A stretch of 64,000 nucleotides of DNA from Homarus americanus. Lineage: Eukaryota; Arthropoda; Malacostraca; Decapoda; Nephropidae. The notes below the pieces were generated by a model. The model was not told the origin of the DNA. It did not search any database and worked only from the letters and a program-made list of their open reading frames with translations. This document shows positions 24,381-36,407 of the stretch, piece by piece. Positions within the stretch are counted from its first letter, which is position 1, and each line of letters starts with the position of its first letter. The position numbers were made by a program, and so were the translations under genes. Location of the stretch: positions 206,001 through 270,000 of the forward strand of contig NW_024742485.1 of the NCBI RefSeq assembly GCF_018991925.1, in the 5' to 3' direction.

Positions 24381-24590
24381 CCATATTGTGATGGTCGAGA
24401 TACTTTAAAGAATTCTAAGCAATAATATGATGGCTGTCAGATACTTTAGTTAATTTAAAGCAATATTGTGTTGGTTGGCAGATACCTAGAGAACAGATAG
24501 CCATATTCTGATGGTTGTTTGACAATTCTGGAACTTACAGCTACAAAGTGATGGCAATTATGAATTTAAGACAGCAGCCCAAGTGCTAAT
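24381..24590 (+). repeat. Decayed minisatellite, period about 40 bp
   Basis: The motif CCATATTGTGATGG and its variants recur at 24381, 24420, 24461, 24501 and 24541, with a weak sixth near 24580. The second half of the unit (AGATACTTTA-like) is also shared. Even spacing near 40 bp with heavy divergence shows an old tandem array. Confidence 0.75.
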
Positions 24591-25120
24591 GGTGTCCAGT
24601 ACAGTATTGGATACTTTTAAATCTACTCAGTTGGTGCTGTAGGACAATGTACACTCACTCCAAAGAGTACTGTATCACACATCACAAGGGTTAACAGGTG
24701 CAGAACCCTTTTGATGAATAAGGATTATCTACTTACAAAAAAAATTTATTCACTTATTTCACACTGCAGCCGATTTATTTCAATGGGTTTGGGTATTGCC
24801 AATCTCCAACAGCTAGAATTCACCCTAAGAATAGACCTACCCCAGCCCTACCCAACCTAACACTCAGCATCCATAACTCAGGGTTGTTCATGGGCATACA
24901 GGGAGATTTTCATTCCATCAGGTGGCATTTGTTACGAGATACTCAAAAATATCGTTGAATTTTAGTTTATAAGAGTCGGTGCATATCAGACCTTTCCTGG
25001 TGTTTAATAGTAACGGTTAATTGTGTTTAGATCATTCATAATTCTTCGCTTGGAAGATTAGTGCAGTGCTTATTAAAATTGGTAATATTATTGCAAGTAG
25101 AGTACATGTGTTAACCCATT

Positions 25121-25290
25121 GTGTACAGGGTTGCCTCTGTGCTGAATAAAATCGTCTGCCCTTAGCCAAATAAAATATTAAAAGTAACGTCCCCATAGTC
25201 AAGGGTTAGTGGAGATCGTCTACCAAAATTTTGTGTACAGGGTGACGTCTGAGCTGAATAATGTTGTCTGCCCATAACCAAACAGTGAAG
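25121..25290 (+). repeat. Diverged tandem duplication, unit about 110 bp
   Basis: TTGTGTACAGGG, then a CTGTGCTGAATAAAATCGTC-like segment, occurs at 25121 and again about 110 bp later at 25231. CTGCCC and ACCAAA-like blocks follow in the same order in both copies. No coding potential. Confidence 0.6.
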
Positions 25291-26682
25291 GGTTTAAATT
25301 GTTGTAATGATCACTTGGTAAGGAATCCTTCGTTCCACACAATGACAAAAGGATTCCACTTCATATAAAGCCAGATTATAATAGTATAGTCCTTACACAG
25401 TGAAATATAGGATACTGTCTCGAGTCATTCGTAAATTTGTTAATGAATGCTTTTATTTTACCCTTGACTTTTTATATTTTTCTTTGTACCCCAAGTTAGT
25501 GAACTTGTATCGGATACTTTAAAATTAGTGATAAGATCGAAAATGTGAAAACTAACTAAGGCAAGATATGTCCTTAGCTCTTATACTTTTTGCCTGATGA
25601 AAAATATATTACATGCTTTGATTTTATTTGTAAACTCAGTGTAATGAAACTTGTATGGTTATCAACATAGCTTGAGAAGAGGTGTTTTGCACATTTTTTT
25701 TTTATTGTAAGCTTTACCTATGGCATTTTAAGTACAGGTGTCAAACTGTTTTACAAACTTATTAACACGTACTGTAATGCCATCCTATTATTATTTTTAT
25801 GCTTCCACTATGCAGCAGATGGGATAAGGTGTTTTGCTCAAGTGTCTCTGTCCGTCCTGAGTTATTATTTGTATTATCGCAAAATATTATAATGCATAAC
25901 TTGATTTTTTTTGTGCTTAATAATATTTACTTGCAGATGTCCCCAAGTCTAAATTTATATACTTAGGCTATGATGCTTGATGAGTTGTGCTCTCGTTAAC
26001 AAAACACACAGATTTTACATACGAAAGTTTGAATTTGTTTTAGTAAAAGTTTGGCATAACTCATGAGCAATGGGTCATGATGTTTTGTGTGGTAATTATA
26101 TTTACATGAAAACGACAGATTAGGTATTTTAATTTTGTTTTTCTCATATAAATAGATTTAAGGCCTATGACATAAATACCATGTCATAAAGAGATTGATT
26201 GTTACCGAGTGAATATGCAAAAAAGAAAAGAAATAAAAACAACTGTGACATCATCCTTTTAGTGTTAAGTGTCCAACACCTCTCATCATCAGTCATCAAC
26301 ATCCAAAAGGTGTCATCATCCTGTCATAACACTATATATTCAGTCTATCCTTATAAACTGGTAGTAGATGCCTTCCCATACCCTCTATATACTGTAATAT
26401 CATAATCTTCTAACCTGATCTAATCAAACCTTAACTTAACCTCCATGTAATATCATAATCGGCTATGTCCTGCCTGTATTGTCATCTCCTTGTATCCATA
26501 TTGATTCAGTCTGACAGTACTTGTGACCAGAGCAAAGATCTCTTGGAGTTATTGTCACTGCAGGCATCACAGATTGTGGTGTTTCCTTCATTTTTATATG
26601 GAAAAGCTTGTCATACTGTTAACTACACTTTTGACTTGTGTCATTTAGTTTCACAGTTATTTAATTTCATAACTCCAGAGTA

Positions 26683-27079
26683 CACTAAAACCTCCTTCAT
26701 AACTGAAAGAGTACCTTTACACTAAAACCTTCATACATCACAGCTCCATACTTTGTAATCTCACTTAACACAGATATTTTTTACAAATTCCGAACCACAA
26801 ATGTTATTTCAACCTATTCTGAATTATAGTAAATGTAGCCAAGTGGCACTTAGCATCCTCTTGCCTAGTAGCTGCCAGAGGCAGCATCTGTTAATAAGGG
26901 TGGATTTTCCACATAAGCAGAGGTACAGTACATTTCTTCACTCTGACAAACTTTTGCATTTTAAAGTCTTGATAGTAAATCTTGCATCGGCCATGCAGGG
27001 GGCATTGTATGTGATCACAATCTGCCTTATTTCAATAAGAGTAAAACCTCTATTACTCTGAATTATGAAGGTTTTAGTG
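26683..27079. mobile_element. Possible TIR MITE, CACTAAAACCTTCATAA ends
   Basis: CACTAAAACCTCCTTCATAA at 26683, preceded by TA, is matched in inverted orientation by TTATGAAGGTTTTAGTG ending at 27079. A second left-like end sits at 26720, suggesting a nested or duplicated terminus. The right flank is CA, not TA. Confidence 0.45.
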
Positions 27080-28039
27080 CATCATTCTTCATTTTTCAAA
27101 CACTATGGATTTAGGACCTTTTTTTTTTCTTTTTTCTCTTACTCTGGAGGCTGTCATGACACCCTGGAGACCGCCACTATACACTAATGTAAACTCCAAA
27201 ATTCTGTTACATTTTTATGCCCCCTACACCCCTCTCCTCCATCTGTCCGTCCAAAACTATGATTAAAGTGAATGTGTGAAATTTACCATGCACTGTTCCG
27301 TATAATTTTGGGTGCTAAATCAATTGAAGATTATATATTTGTGCCTTTGTCAGTATATTTTTTTAATTAAAATTTTGTTTCTTTCGAACAAAAAGTTGTT
27401 GCAGGCAAGGAATTCTGTAGGATAATCTGTGTTTTACTTTCAGTGTTCTTGTTATGGGCTATTTTAATATCTTCTGACTATCCACTATACGCTAGCTAGA
27501 CTCATAAATACAGTATAGTGAAAATAATGTCCTTTTATGGGTCACATCGTAATCTGATACTAAAGCTAACTTTTCTCTGTTTTTAGTGGGAACTACAATA
27601 TGTCACTCTTACAATATTTTTTTTATCTACTTTTTTTCAATTACTAAAGCCAGCTCATATGAATAACAGTCCTGACAGATTGACTGACTGACTGAGCCAC
27701 TGACAGAGTACATTGTTATTACCCAACCTACACCACCCAACCTAAGATGACAAAGATTATGACCAAATTCTTGCTAATGTCTTTTATTTAGTTATGATCA
27801 TAGATAAAAATTAGTAACCAGATGAAACTTACTAATCTTTCTTCACAATGATTTCTCCAAGTACCAACACATTAAAAATATTTTTTTTTCTCTGCTGAGC
27901 ATTTTAATTTTCCTCCGGCTTTGTCAAAACTTGCTACCCTAAGAAATTAAGTGATTATCATTGTATACCGTATATTTCTCAAGCTTTGTCAGAGATACAG
28001 ACCTTACCGGTATTTACCAAGTGATCTAACATGACAACA

Positions 28040-28170
28040 ACTCCAAAATGATTTGGTTTGAGAAACTTTACCTTATCCTCTTTGATACTTAACCACTTGG
28101 GCAGTCGGTCAGGTCTCTGTTACACACTGTTGGCAAGTACTATACTGGGCATGTACTGGCTCCAGAATGT
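28040..28170 (-). mobile_element. 3' end fragment of the CR1/Jockey-group LINE
   Basis: GTCAGGTCTCTGTTACACAC, then TGTTGGCAAGTACT and a CTGGCTCCAGAATGTAC block, match the 3' tail region of copy A at 2323-2400 in order. Only the extreme 3' end survives, as in severe 5' truncation. Confidence 0.75.
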
Positions 28171-31100
28171 ACAGTTGTGGACAAAAAGAATTCAGCAGCT
28201 AGGGAGGTAGGTGGTGTATGGGAGGGTATGGCTAGGTGGAGACTTGGCGACATCGCATATAAATGGCGATTAAAAGTGCGATTTTCCTTCCACACCAATT
28301 TTTTTTTTTAAATTATAAGACAAATGCAGCTTACAATTACGACCCCATTTGGTTACTCACGGAAAGTCATGTGAAGCTGAATGCAATCCCCCTCAGACAG
28401 CATTATCACCAAAACACGACAGAAGACATATCTTACAAGGTTCAGAACTACTGTACAGACCAGTGGACTTTAAGATGAAACTAAACACATTCCTTTGGGT
28501 GGTCTCATCTCCTCACACCAAGACAAAGTATTTTAATATCTACTTTCTTTGATACAGAGTGTAGGTATTTTTTAATATATGGATTACGGAAAAGGTTTTT
28601 TATTTGATATTTACTCTTTGAAACTGCAAGGAGACAATTTATTTGAATGTAACAGCTTTAATGGTGACTTATGGTCCTATGGTGAAAAAATTTACATTCC
28701 TTATGAATTAACATTTTTAAAAAGTTTGTCATCAACAGAGATGTCAAGTCTGACTGTAAATAAAAGGTTGTTCTCTGAATGAAGTTATCATCAAATGATG
28801 TACAAGAACAAAAATGTACCGAGATGCACAGTGTCCCGGATTGTGTGTATGGAGACGTAATGTAATCTATCTCGCCCTGTGTACCGGGACAAAATGTGTC
28901 TTGAACTGTGCTTTATTCAGTATAGTACTGTAATTGTTAATCATATATCACTGCACAATAGATTTCCAGCCCATCATAGCACACGTATTTTTTTTAAGTT
29001 TTGATAACTTTTTTCTTCTTTGGTGTGTGTGTCTGTGTCAAAGTAAAGAGCATTTCTCTAGAAAATTTAAGTTTTTTGGTTTACTCCTATTCTGTAATTT
29101 AGTTTCCCATTTTCTGCTGTATGTTGTTAACTTATTGAGTGGATCTTGTACATACTGTGTTGAAACATTGTACAAATTAATGTAACTGTACTGTACTATA
29201 TTTCTAAATTTGTTACCACTCAAGAATTTTTTTTTTTTTTTTTTATGAAAATTGCATTTACACGTACTTTATATTGATAACATAATATAACCTAACCTAA
29301 GCTAACCATGGCTTCATCGCCTCCAAAATAAAGACAGTCTAAATTTAACAAGTATAACACGGTATTCAATAGACCAGTGACAAATTATCTGATGATGAAA
29401 TGTTCGCCTATCATTGTTAAGAGTAATCATGTTGTTGAGTATTTGTCTGACAAGTGACACATCAATACTGAACTACAGTACCTTCCAAACAATCTTTATA
29501 ATATTCATTAGAAATCTATTTACTAAAATGTTCCATGTGGTTGCGTGTCAAGTAACTTCTATTTTACGGTCGACGTACACATGCTCCAAAAGATATCTTT
29601 GCAATTTTGTTTTAGACAATATGACGTAATGGACAAAGAATTTTGACAACCCTACCGAGACAACAGGAGTCGTAGAGTTCATTTTGAAATTCATCGGAGT
29701 CTGAATAACAAATTATTACCTGCTACTTTTGATATATTCACATTAATCACTGGATACCCTCCATAAAGGCATGTCAATCTGTTAGATTATGCATTGAATA
29801 GAAGCTGAGTAAGGTATATTGTGTGTAGGAAAGATTAATAATTTGTGTCCTAAACCCTGAACACACACAGATAAATGACTGGGTATCTACAGTATTAGAT
29901 ACTTATAAAACAGCCAGACAACCCCCAACATGCTGAGATGAGTCGGTACATTACTCTATACTGTTTTGTGATATAATTTTAGCATATTCCTGTTTATTTA
30001 CTAATTTGTCAGCCATGCCAACGTTGATCTATTCATCTATATACTGTACTGTAATTTTTCTGAAGATAAAACTTTATACATACAGTACAGTCTGTATAGT
30101 AGTCAAGATACAAAGACTTATCTATGAGCCAAGTGTTTACTGTAAGAGTCCTCGAGACACATCTGTTACAAGACATAACCACTTTCACTTAACCACATGG
30201 AATATTTTTTAGTAAAGAGTAATATCTGATATGTTCCATAGATAATTCAATGTTCTGTAGATTGATTGAATAATTATGTTGTACATTATTAATCAGATAC
30301 AGTACAGTATAGGTTCAATAATGTGATAAATCTTATCTTAAAGTACAGTAAGTAACATCAAGAATTACACCAAAACAGATTCATCATTAGTGGTTCTGCA
30401 AATATATTTATACTATTTCTCAATACAGTACAGTGTGGGAAGGAGTAGTTGGGTGAGGTTGTAAAATTCAGCAGGGTACAGGAGGCCACATAACAGCCTA
30501 GGAGCAATTGAATGAAAAAGTGTCCAAGAGGTATTTAACACCAACATTTCATTTTCACCAATTTTAGGGAGAAGGAAATCCATTGTGCAGTGTTAGTTCA
30601 TTATTCCTAGGTGATAATTAAGTAAAGCATAACTAATTTTTATGATTACTTTCAATTTAATTTAGGGATTCCAGTACAGTACTGTATTATATTTTATCAA
30701 CTTGATCATCATTCTAGTCATCATTCATCGGCAAAACTATTTTGGGGATTTTCTGTGATCACAAATAAAAACAATAATAATAAATAGCAGTTTTATTCAC
30801 TTTGTTGTAGGGAAATGCTATGATTTACAATGGCTGTTTTTACTGTGTGAGAAACTAACACTTTACCGCTCATCAAAGAGGGAGTGAGGTGATGGTCAAG
30901 TACTAAGCAAATCAAACATTGCACTTCCTGTGCACCTCTGCAAGCAGCACTGGAAGGCAGAATGTGCTTGCAAATGAATTGTTACCATCTGTGGTACTGG
31001 TGTCACAAAATGCTGCTTGGTTGACTAATTTTTTGGTTTTGTTTTCACTATTCTTATTTTATTCAGATTCACAACTTTCTGGGAAACCTGATTAATCCTT

Positions 31101-31577
31101 AAACTGCAACTATGGAAAAACTTGGCTACAGCTGTCTGCTTAAATAACACAGAAAAAAGAAAAAAGAAAATGTATTACAAAATTTTAAACTTGCAACAGA
31201 AGTATTGTATGAAAAAGAAAACTTAAATTCATTTAATTTGTCATGTTGGGGAAGTGTGGGACAGACTGCCATTAATGACGATGAATGTGGGTTTTGCATG
31301 ATGACTGAAGCCCTACTAAGGTGTGGATTGAAGTCTGAGACACGTGGTGTGCTTTATCAACACTGGTCTTGGTTCGCAATTCTAAAACACGTGTGTGAAC
31401 ATTTTGTCATTTGAGAGGCATGTCACAGTCCAGCATGTATTGTACATGATTTGAAAGCCAGAATTTGTTCTCGGTAATGTCTCTGTTCTTGGTAGTGACT
31501 CCCACCCTCCTCCATTCTCAGCAGCTGCAACATTTGTTAAATACATTGTATTTTGTGGGGTGCGGTCAGAGTTGTTA
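28171..31577. other. Intergenic DNA, no gene seen
   Basis: AT-rich sequence with homopolymer runs and scattered TACTGTAC-type motifs. About 60 bp near 29635-29700 (GAGACAACAGGAGTCGTAGA and flanks) resembles 50595-50650 in the peptidase gene, so an undefined dispersed repeat is present. No coding exon could be supported. Confidence 0.5.
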
Positions 31578-31830
31578 TTGTTTACATGGCGCTCGCCTCC
31601 TGACTGGGAGGTAGAGCGGGTGGGGGTGTACCGCTGTCCCCCGGCTCTGTGCTGGCACTCTTGCTTCCACTACCTTCCCCTTGGATTTAACCCATGTACA
31701 CCCATTGCTGGGATGACTTCCTTTACAATCACATCTACTAATTGTAATCCAAATGAACTGAGAGGTGCGAGTGATCATGCCCTTGTGGCAGACTAATATA
31801 TAAAAAAAAATCACTTGGCTGCCCTCTGCT
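31578..31830 (+). mobile_element. tRNA-derived SINE candidate
   Basis: CATGGCGCTCGCCTCCTGAC followed by TGGGAGGTAGAGCGGGTGG has the look of a tRNA-like head: an A-box-like TGGCGCTCGCCT, an anticodon-arm-like CTCCTGACTGGGAG stem, and a damaged B box. The GC-rich block stands out from its AT-rich surroundings and ends in an A-rich run at 31799-31810. RNA folding and dispersed copies would be needed to confirm. Confidence 0.45.
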
Positions 31831-31895
31831 GGTCTTAACCTCCCGGCACTCTCAATCATCCAGCGTTGCCGTTCAAGACAGTTTGACTTGTTTTC

Positions 31896-32420
31896 TAGTT
31901 CTCCTCAACGAGTTGTTGGTGCAGCTATCTCTATGTGCTAACCCTATGTACACTGTACCGGTACCTTGCTATGAATGGTGGATCATATGCACAATCACAG
32001 TTCTTTAGAAAACAGACAAAAATACAATAAAACTTTCTTAGTGGCGGCAATAAATGCCATTTGAGACAGCTCAACTTTTTTTTTTACTATTATTTACTTA
32101 TGTTCTCTTTTCCAGTTCTCATCAACAAATATATCTCTATGTGCTATCACTGTGTACACTGATCTCCCTATGAATAGTGGATCGTAAGCACAATTTCAGT
32201 CTGAGAAAGCACACACAAAAGTAAAACTTTCTTTGTGGCACCAATAATATGACTTGGTTAGTGTCAGCAGTGGTGTCTGATTGCTTATCCCAATTTGTTT
32301 TTCATTTCAATTTGTTTACCTCCTCCACAGTCACTGTTGTCACTATGGACTGTCTTAGCTAAAGGCACAATACTACACTCTCTGATCGCCCTTATGATGG
32401 TCAATCACAGCCATGACCAC
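31896..32420 (+). repeat. Diverged tandem repeat, unit about 215 bp
   Basis: The ordered blocks AGTTCTCCTCAACGA, ATCTCTATGTGCTA, GTACACTG, CCTATGAATGGTGGATC-like, CACAATCACAG and AAAACTTTCTTAGTGGC occur at 31896-32055 and again at 32113-32245. A weaker third unit ends with GATGGTCAATCACAGC near 32400. This is an old tandem duplication immediately upstream of a LINE. Confidence 0.65.
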
Positions 32421-32922
32421 AACTTATTAAAAATGTTCTGGATAAATCTTGTCAAATGGCAATGATTTTGTGGTTGTATGCCTCCCAGCCTATTCCTCCA
32501 GTCAGTAGAATGGTTTTTCAATATACAATCGGGAATAATGTTAAAAATCCTACATCGATTTACAGAAAATCTTGGCGCTCTTATGTAATCACTGTCCAAT
32601 TGCCGCCATTCAACAACGAAGGCCCGAGTGCCAACACGCTTTGTTACGGAGCTGCAACATGACATGACCCGCACACCTAACACCTGCGCTTTATACATCA
32701 GTAAAATTCTTCTGTCTATTAAGTCAGATAATGAAAAGGAACTACTTTCAGAATGATCTGATTTAGTATCAAGTACAAAAATAAGTTAATAAAGATGAAA
32801 CTAGTGAAATAACAAAGCCAGCGACAAAATATAACCAGCGAGAAGTGGAAAATGTTATACAGCATGGCAGGCCCACTACTGACTCGAGCAGATGCCTATA
32901 ATGTATGTGATGTCATACGTAA

Positions 32923-34063
32923 CTTTCAAGCAGTGACCGACGCCAAGCTGTACGCTTCCGAGGGGCTGTCTCCACCTTTCAGTCACTCACCTGTGGCGTC
33001 CCCCAAGGCACCAAGATGGGACCACTCTGCTTCCTTATGCTCATCAATGATGCCCTAAGAGAAACCACTGCTCGCTGGAAATATGTCGACGACTCCACCA
33101 TTGGGATCAGCGTCAACAATTCTGCTCCCAACTATACCACCCTTCAGGATTTATTGAACAGTCTCCAAAACTGGGCCACCAACAACCATGTCACCATCAA
33201 CCATACCAAGACCATGGTTATGCACATCAACCTCTCCTCCGACATTGTCCCACCTCCTTCCATTACTCTAGGTCCAAACACACTCCAGGTTGTAGATTCC
33301 ACGAAGCTCCTCGGCGTCACCATAGACAACAAACTAAATTGGAAACCACACGTCAGTGAAGTTGTCAAATCCTCCAGTTTCCGTCTCCACCTCCTCCGCC
33401 GACTCAAGTCCCTCGGAGTTCCTGCACACGAGCTCCTCAGTGTTTACACAACATTCATACTTCCCAAGCTCACCTATGCCTCCCCCACCTGGTCTTCCTC
33501 CCTAAATGCCACACAACATAAACACCTAGAAAAAGTGCAAAAGAGGGCATGCAAGATTATTCTCTCCCCTTCCTACTCCACATATCAAGAAGCGCTCAAC
33601 ACACTGACCCTTTCGACTCTCACTGACCATCACCACGACCTCATCTGCAAATTTGGTAAGAAGCTTCTGCACCATCCTCGACACCGGCTCCTACTACCAC
33701 CTGAGATCCCTAGTCCGAGAATTGCTGTTCGACACCACAACCGCATCCAGCCCATACGTGCACGAACTGATCGCTATAAGAACAGCCCAGTCCCAACCAT
33801 TGTAAAAATTATCAATAACTTGTAATAAATCAGTGTATTCACTCCCAGTAAACACTACTCCTTGCACTGTCACTATGTTGAAATGAACTGTAGTTTGAGC
33901 TTTTCCCCATCTAGTTATTATATGTCTTATTTGTGTCACTTATGTTACTTGTATATTATTTGTAATTCGTAACCCATTCCCCAAATATGTAACTGTATAT
34001 TTTCAGCCTTCTGGCTGCCAAGCTCTTTCAATAAACCGTTAATTATTATTATTATTATTATTA
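32923..34063 (+). mobile_element. 5'-truncated non-LTR retrotransposon with open reverse-transcriptase frame
   Basis: From 32923 to the stop at 33823-33825 one uninterrupted frame of about 300 codons encodes the C-terminal half of a reverse transcriptase. It contains DRRQAVRFRGAV, then TCGVPQGTKMGPLCFLMLIN, the catalytic YVDD in KYVDDSTIG, and the thumb block KLLGVTIDNKLNWKPHV. The upstream half is absent; TAA sits just before the similarity begins. A 3' UTR runs into a (TTA)n tail at 34040-34063. The undamaged frame makes this the youngest LINE in the window. Without the N-terminal half it is immobile. Confidence 0.9.
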
Positions 34064-34650
34064 AGCTTTATATCATGGCAAATAAAAATGCAATGCAATC
34101 TTTTGTTCATAACTTTGTTGTATATTTATTTTTGTGTCTTCTTGCAAGAAAAAATAAAATAATTTTATTTAGACTTTGCCACAGACAAGAGTACAATAAT
34201 AGAAGGTTAGGAGTTAAGAATCTGGGGTTAAAATGTTGTAATTCAAGAAACTAGACTTTTTAATGACCCTACATTAATTTCATCCATTTTCTAGAAGAGT
34301 GGTAATGCATATAACTCTCACCAATACTGTTATCCAGTGTGACCCAACCAAACATCACAGGATTCCTCCAGGAACAGTACTCTGGTTTCAACCTGTACTA
34401 ACACTGGGCAGACCAACTGCTTGAATGGCTAATAAGTGGTGAAATGATAAATAAATAAAATGGATTTCTATGGGAAATGTACATCCATTAACACAGAGGT
34501 TGTCAGGAATGCATCATATACGTTAATGGGACGCTGATCATAGTTTAATTTGTAATCCTGTTAACAATATAGTATTCCAAATAATTTTACCCGAACTAAA
34601 TTTTTTTACACCAGATCCTTAATTAACTTATTGAGAAAGTCCAAATTGTA
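34064..34650. other. Intergenic DNA, no gene seen
   Basis: Nothing recognised apart from AT-rich sequence between a LINE tail and the next MITE. Confidence 0.5.
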
Positions 34651-34951
34651 CAGCTCCTACCCGACTTACGTCCACCCGCACTTACGACCTGCCTCAGTCG
34701 TACCAAAATTTGGTCAAATTACGTATTTTCGAGTCCCAAAGTCAGTACACAGACAAAATTTTCATCTGTACAATAATTCACTTTAAAATGGCTGGCAAGC
34801 TTCAAAGTGAGTGTTTTGTGGTGCTTAGAAGAAAAAGAGACCCCCCATTTTCGATTTTCTGTGTGTTATTTAAGCATTTCCGACTTACGACCATTTCGAC
34901 TTACGGCCTGGATGTCGGTCCCTAACCCCGTCGTAAGTCAGGGAGCAGCTG
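34651..34951. mobile_element. TA-flanked pogo/Tigger-like MITE, CAGCTCCTACCCGACTTACG ends
   Basis: CAGCTCCTACCCGACTTACG on the left and CGTAAGTCAGGGAGCAGCTG on the right are inverted repeats, with TA on both sides (34649-34650, 34952-34953). CGACTTACG motifs repeat subterminally. It is 301 bp and non-coding. Confidence 0.85.
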
Positions 34952-35193
34952 TATTAAGATTTTGGACAGTATACGACTTAAAAAAAATATACATAACTAC
35001 CTTAATATTAATCAAATTTAATGTATACCTGTGTCTGTATTTTTCTAGAATACCTGTAGTATCTTATGAGATATTTACAATATTTTCTAGAACTTGTACA
35101 AGTCTTCTACATCACTTTAGAAGCAAAATGTACAGATATATATTTCACACAACATCAACTGTAATAATTATACATATCATTAATTCATGTGTA

Positions 35194-35351
35194 CAATGAA
35201 ACACTAAAGTCGTGTCGTGAAATTTGGTGAAAACATATGCCGAAGGGCTAAACTTTTGGTGCGCTCTGCCTTGTGGTAGGGCTCTCATAATGTTTCACAA
35301 GTTATATTTAATCTTGGGACAAAATCACGACACGACTTTTGTCTTTCATTA
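35194..35351. mobile_element. MITE, AAAGTCGTGTCGTGA family, copy 1
   Basis: The terminal inverted repeats contain AAAGTCGTGTCGTGA and TCACGACACGACTTTTGTC. The interior CATATGCCGAAGGGCTAAAC and the rest are nearly identical to the copy at 43347-43512. The two genomic copies validate the boundaries within a few bases. Confidence 0.85.
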
Positions 35352-36397
35352 TACATAAAAAATAGTAATAACAATACTCATACTACTACTCCCACTATTA
35401 CTACTGTACTGTACTACTATTACAGGTACAGTACTAATACTGTACTACAACTAATAATACTGTTAACAATTCAATCATTGAACCCTCACTAATATCATAA
35501 CAATGAGGCTCTGGGTTGATCAAATTACTGCACAACATTCCAAAATATAGAATTAGCAGAACGTATAAAAATAATTGGACATTAATGGATTTTTGCCACA
35601 AGCCACATCACAATTTGAGAGAAATTTGTGATTTTTATGAGTCATGTGTTGTAGTGTTTGACACAGGGAAGTTTATCTAAACAAGCACCTAATAGTGATG
35701 TAACAATACAATACTGTACAGTACTGTACTATGCTCTGCAGACTTACCTCACTTTGACATTAGCATAAAATTATTGATTTTGCCCAAAATATCAAACTGC
35801 AAATACCTGCACAGTATTGTATCAAATTAGTGAGGGTTCAGTGTAATAACAATGATAGTAATATAGTACAATACTTTGTTTTGGTAATTCTATTCATCAT
35901 TTTAAGTTATTTTATAAAAGTAAAAAAAAAAAAACTAGTAATCACAGATAAAGTAAAAAAATAAAAAAGGTAAAGTTTCTCATCTATGTCTGTTTAATCA
36001 ACTTCAGTTAGTCTCAAAGTTTTGATTCATATACAATATTCATTTCTTACTTACTGAGACAGACAATAATTTCTTGATTGAACGGGCAGTCAAATCCCAT
36101 GGATGGTGGACAGTCAAGAAACTTGGTAGAGATATATCACTGTTAACACAGTTGTCTCTGACCTTTTAAGAGTCTTTAAGTGCTTAGGCAAAATATTTTA
36201 AACTAAATTAATGGGAGCAAATCTTAACCCATGATGAGCGAATCATAAATGATGCTTAGTAATTTTAGAGTTATTACACTTGGGATTAGTTTGTTGCAAA
36301 ATAATGATAAATTATTATTAGGCAGTATACCTTGAGTGACAACTGGTCTCTCAAAATAATAAAAACAAATCTCAATCTACATGTAATTAATTCTTAC
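35352..36397. other. 3' flank of the peptidase gene
   Basis: AT-rich, with an ACTATTACTACTGTACTG-type low-complexity patch at 35370-35470. The peptidase 3' UTR should lie in this region on the minus strand. I could not find a convincing minus-strand polyadenylation signal. Confidence 0.4.
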
Positions 36398-36407
36398 CTT
36401 TTCTTCC

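Larger units (their letters stand above)
22381..28039. other. Intergenic AT-rich DNA between the convergent genes
   Basis: No gene is recognised. Open frames of up to 86 codons (for example 23725-23985, Cys-rich at its end) lack splice context or similarity I can name. Three decayed repeat structures inside it are listed separately (24381-24590, 25121-25290, 26683-27079). Confidence 0.5.

Noticed and set aside
34710..35199. 71- and 130-codon frames around a MITE
   Set aside because: They overlap the inverted repeats at 34651-34951 and share nothing with known proteins.
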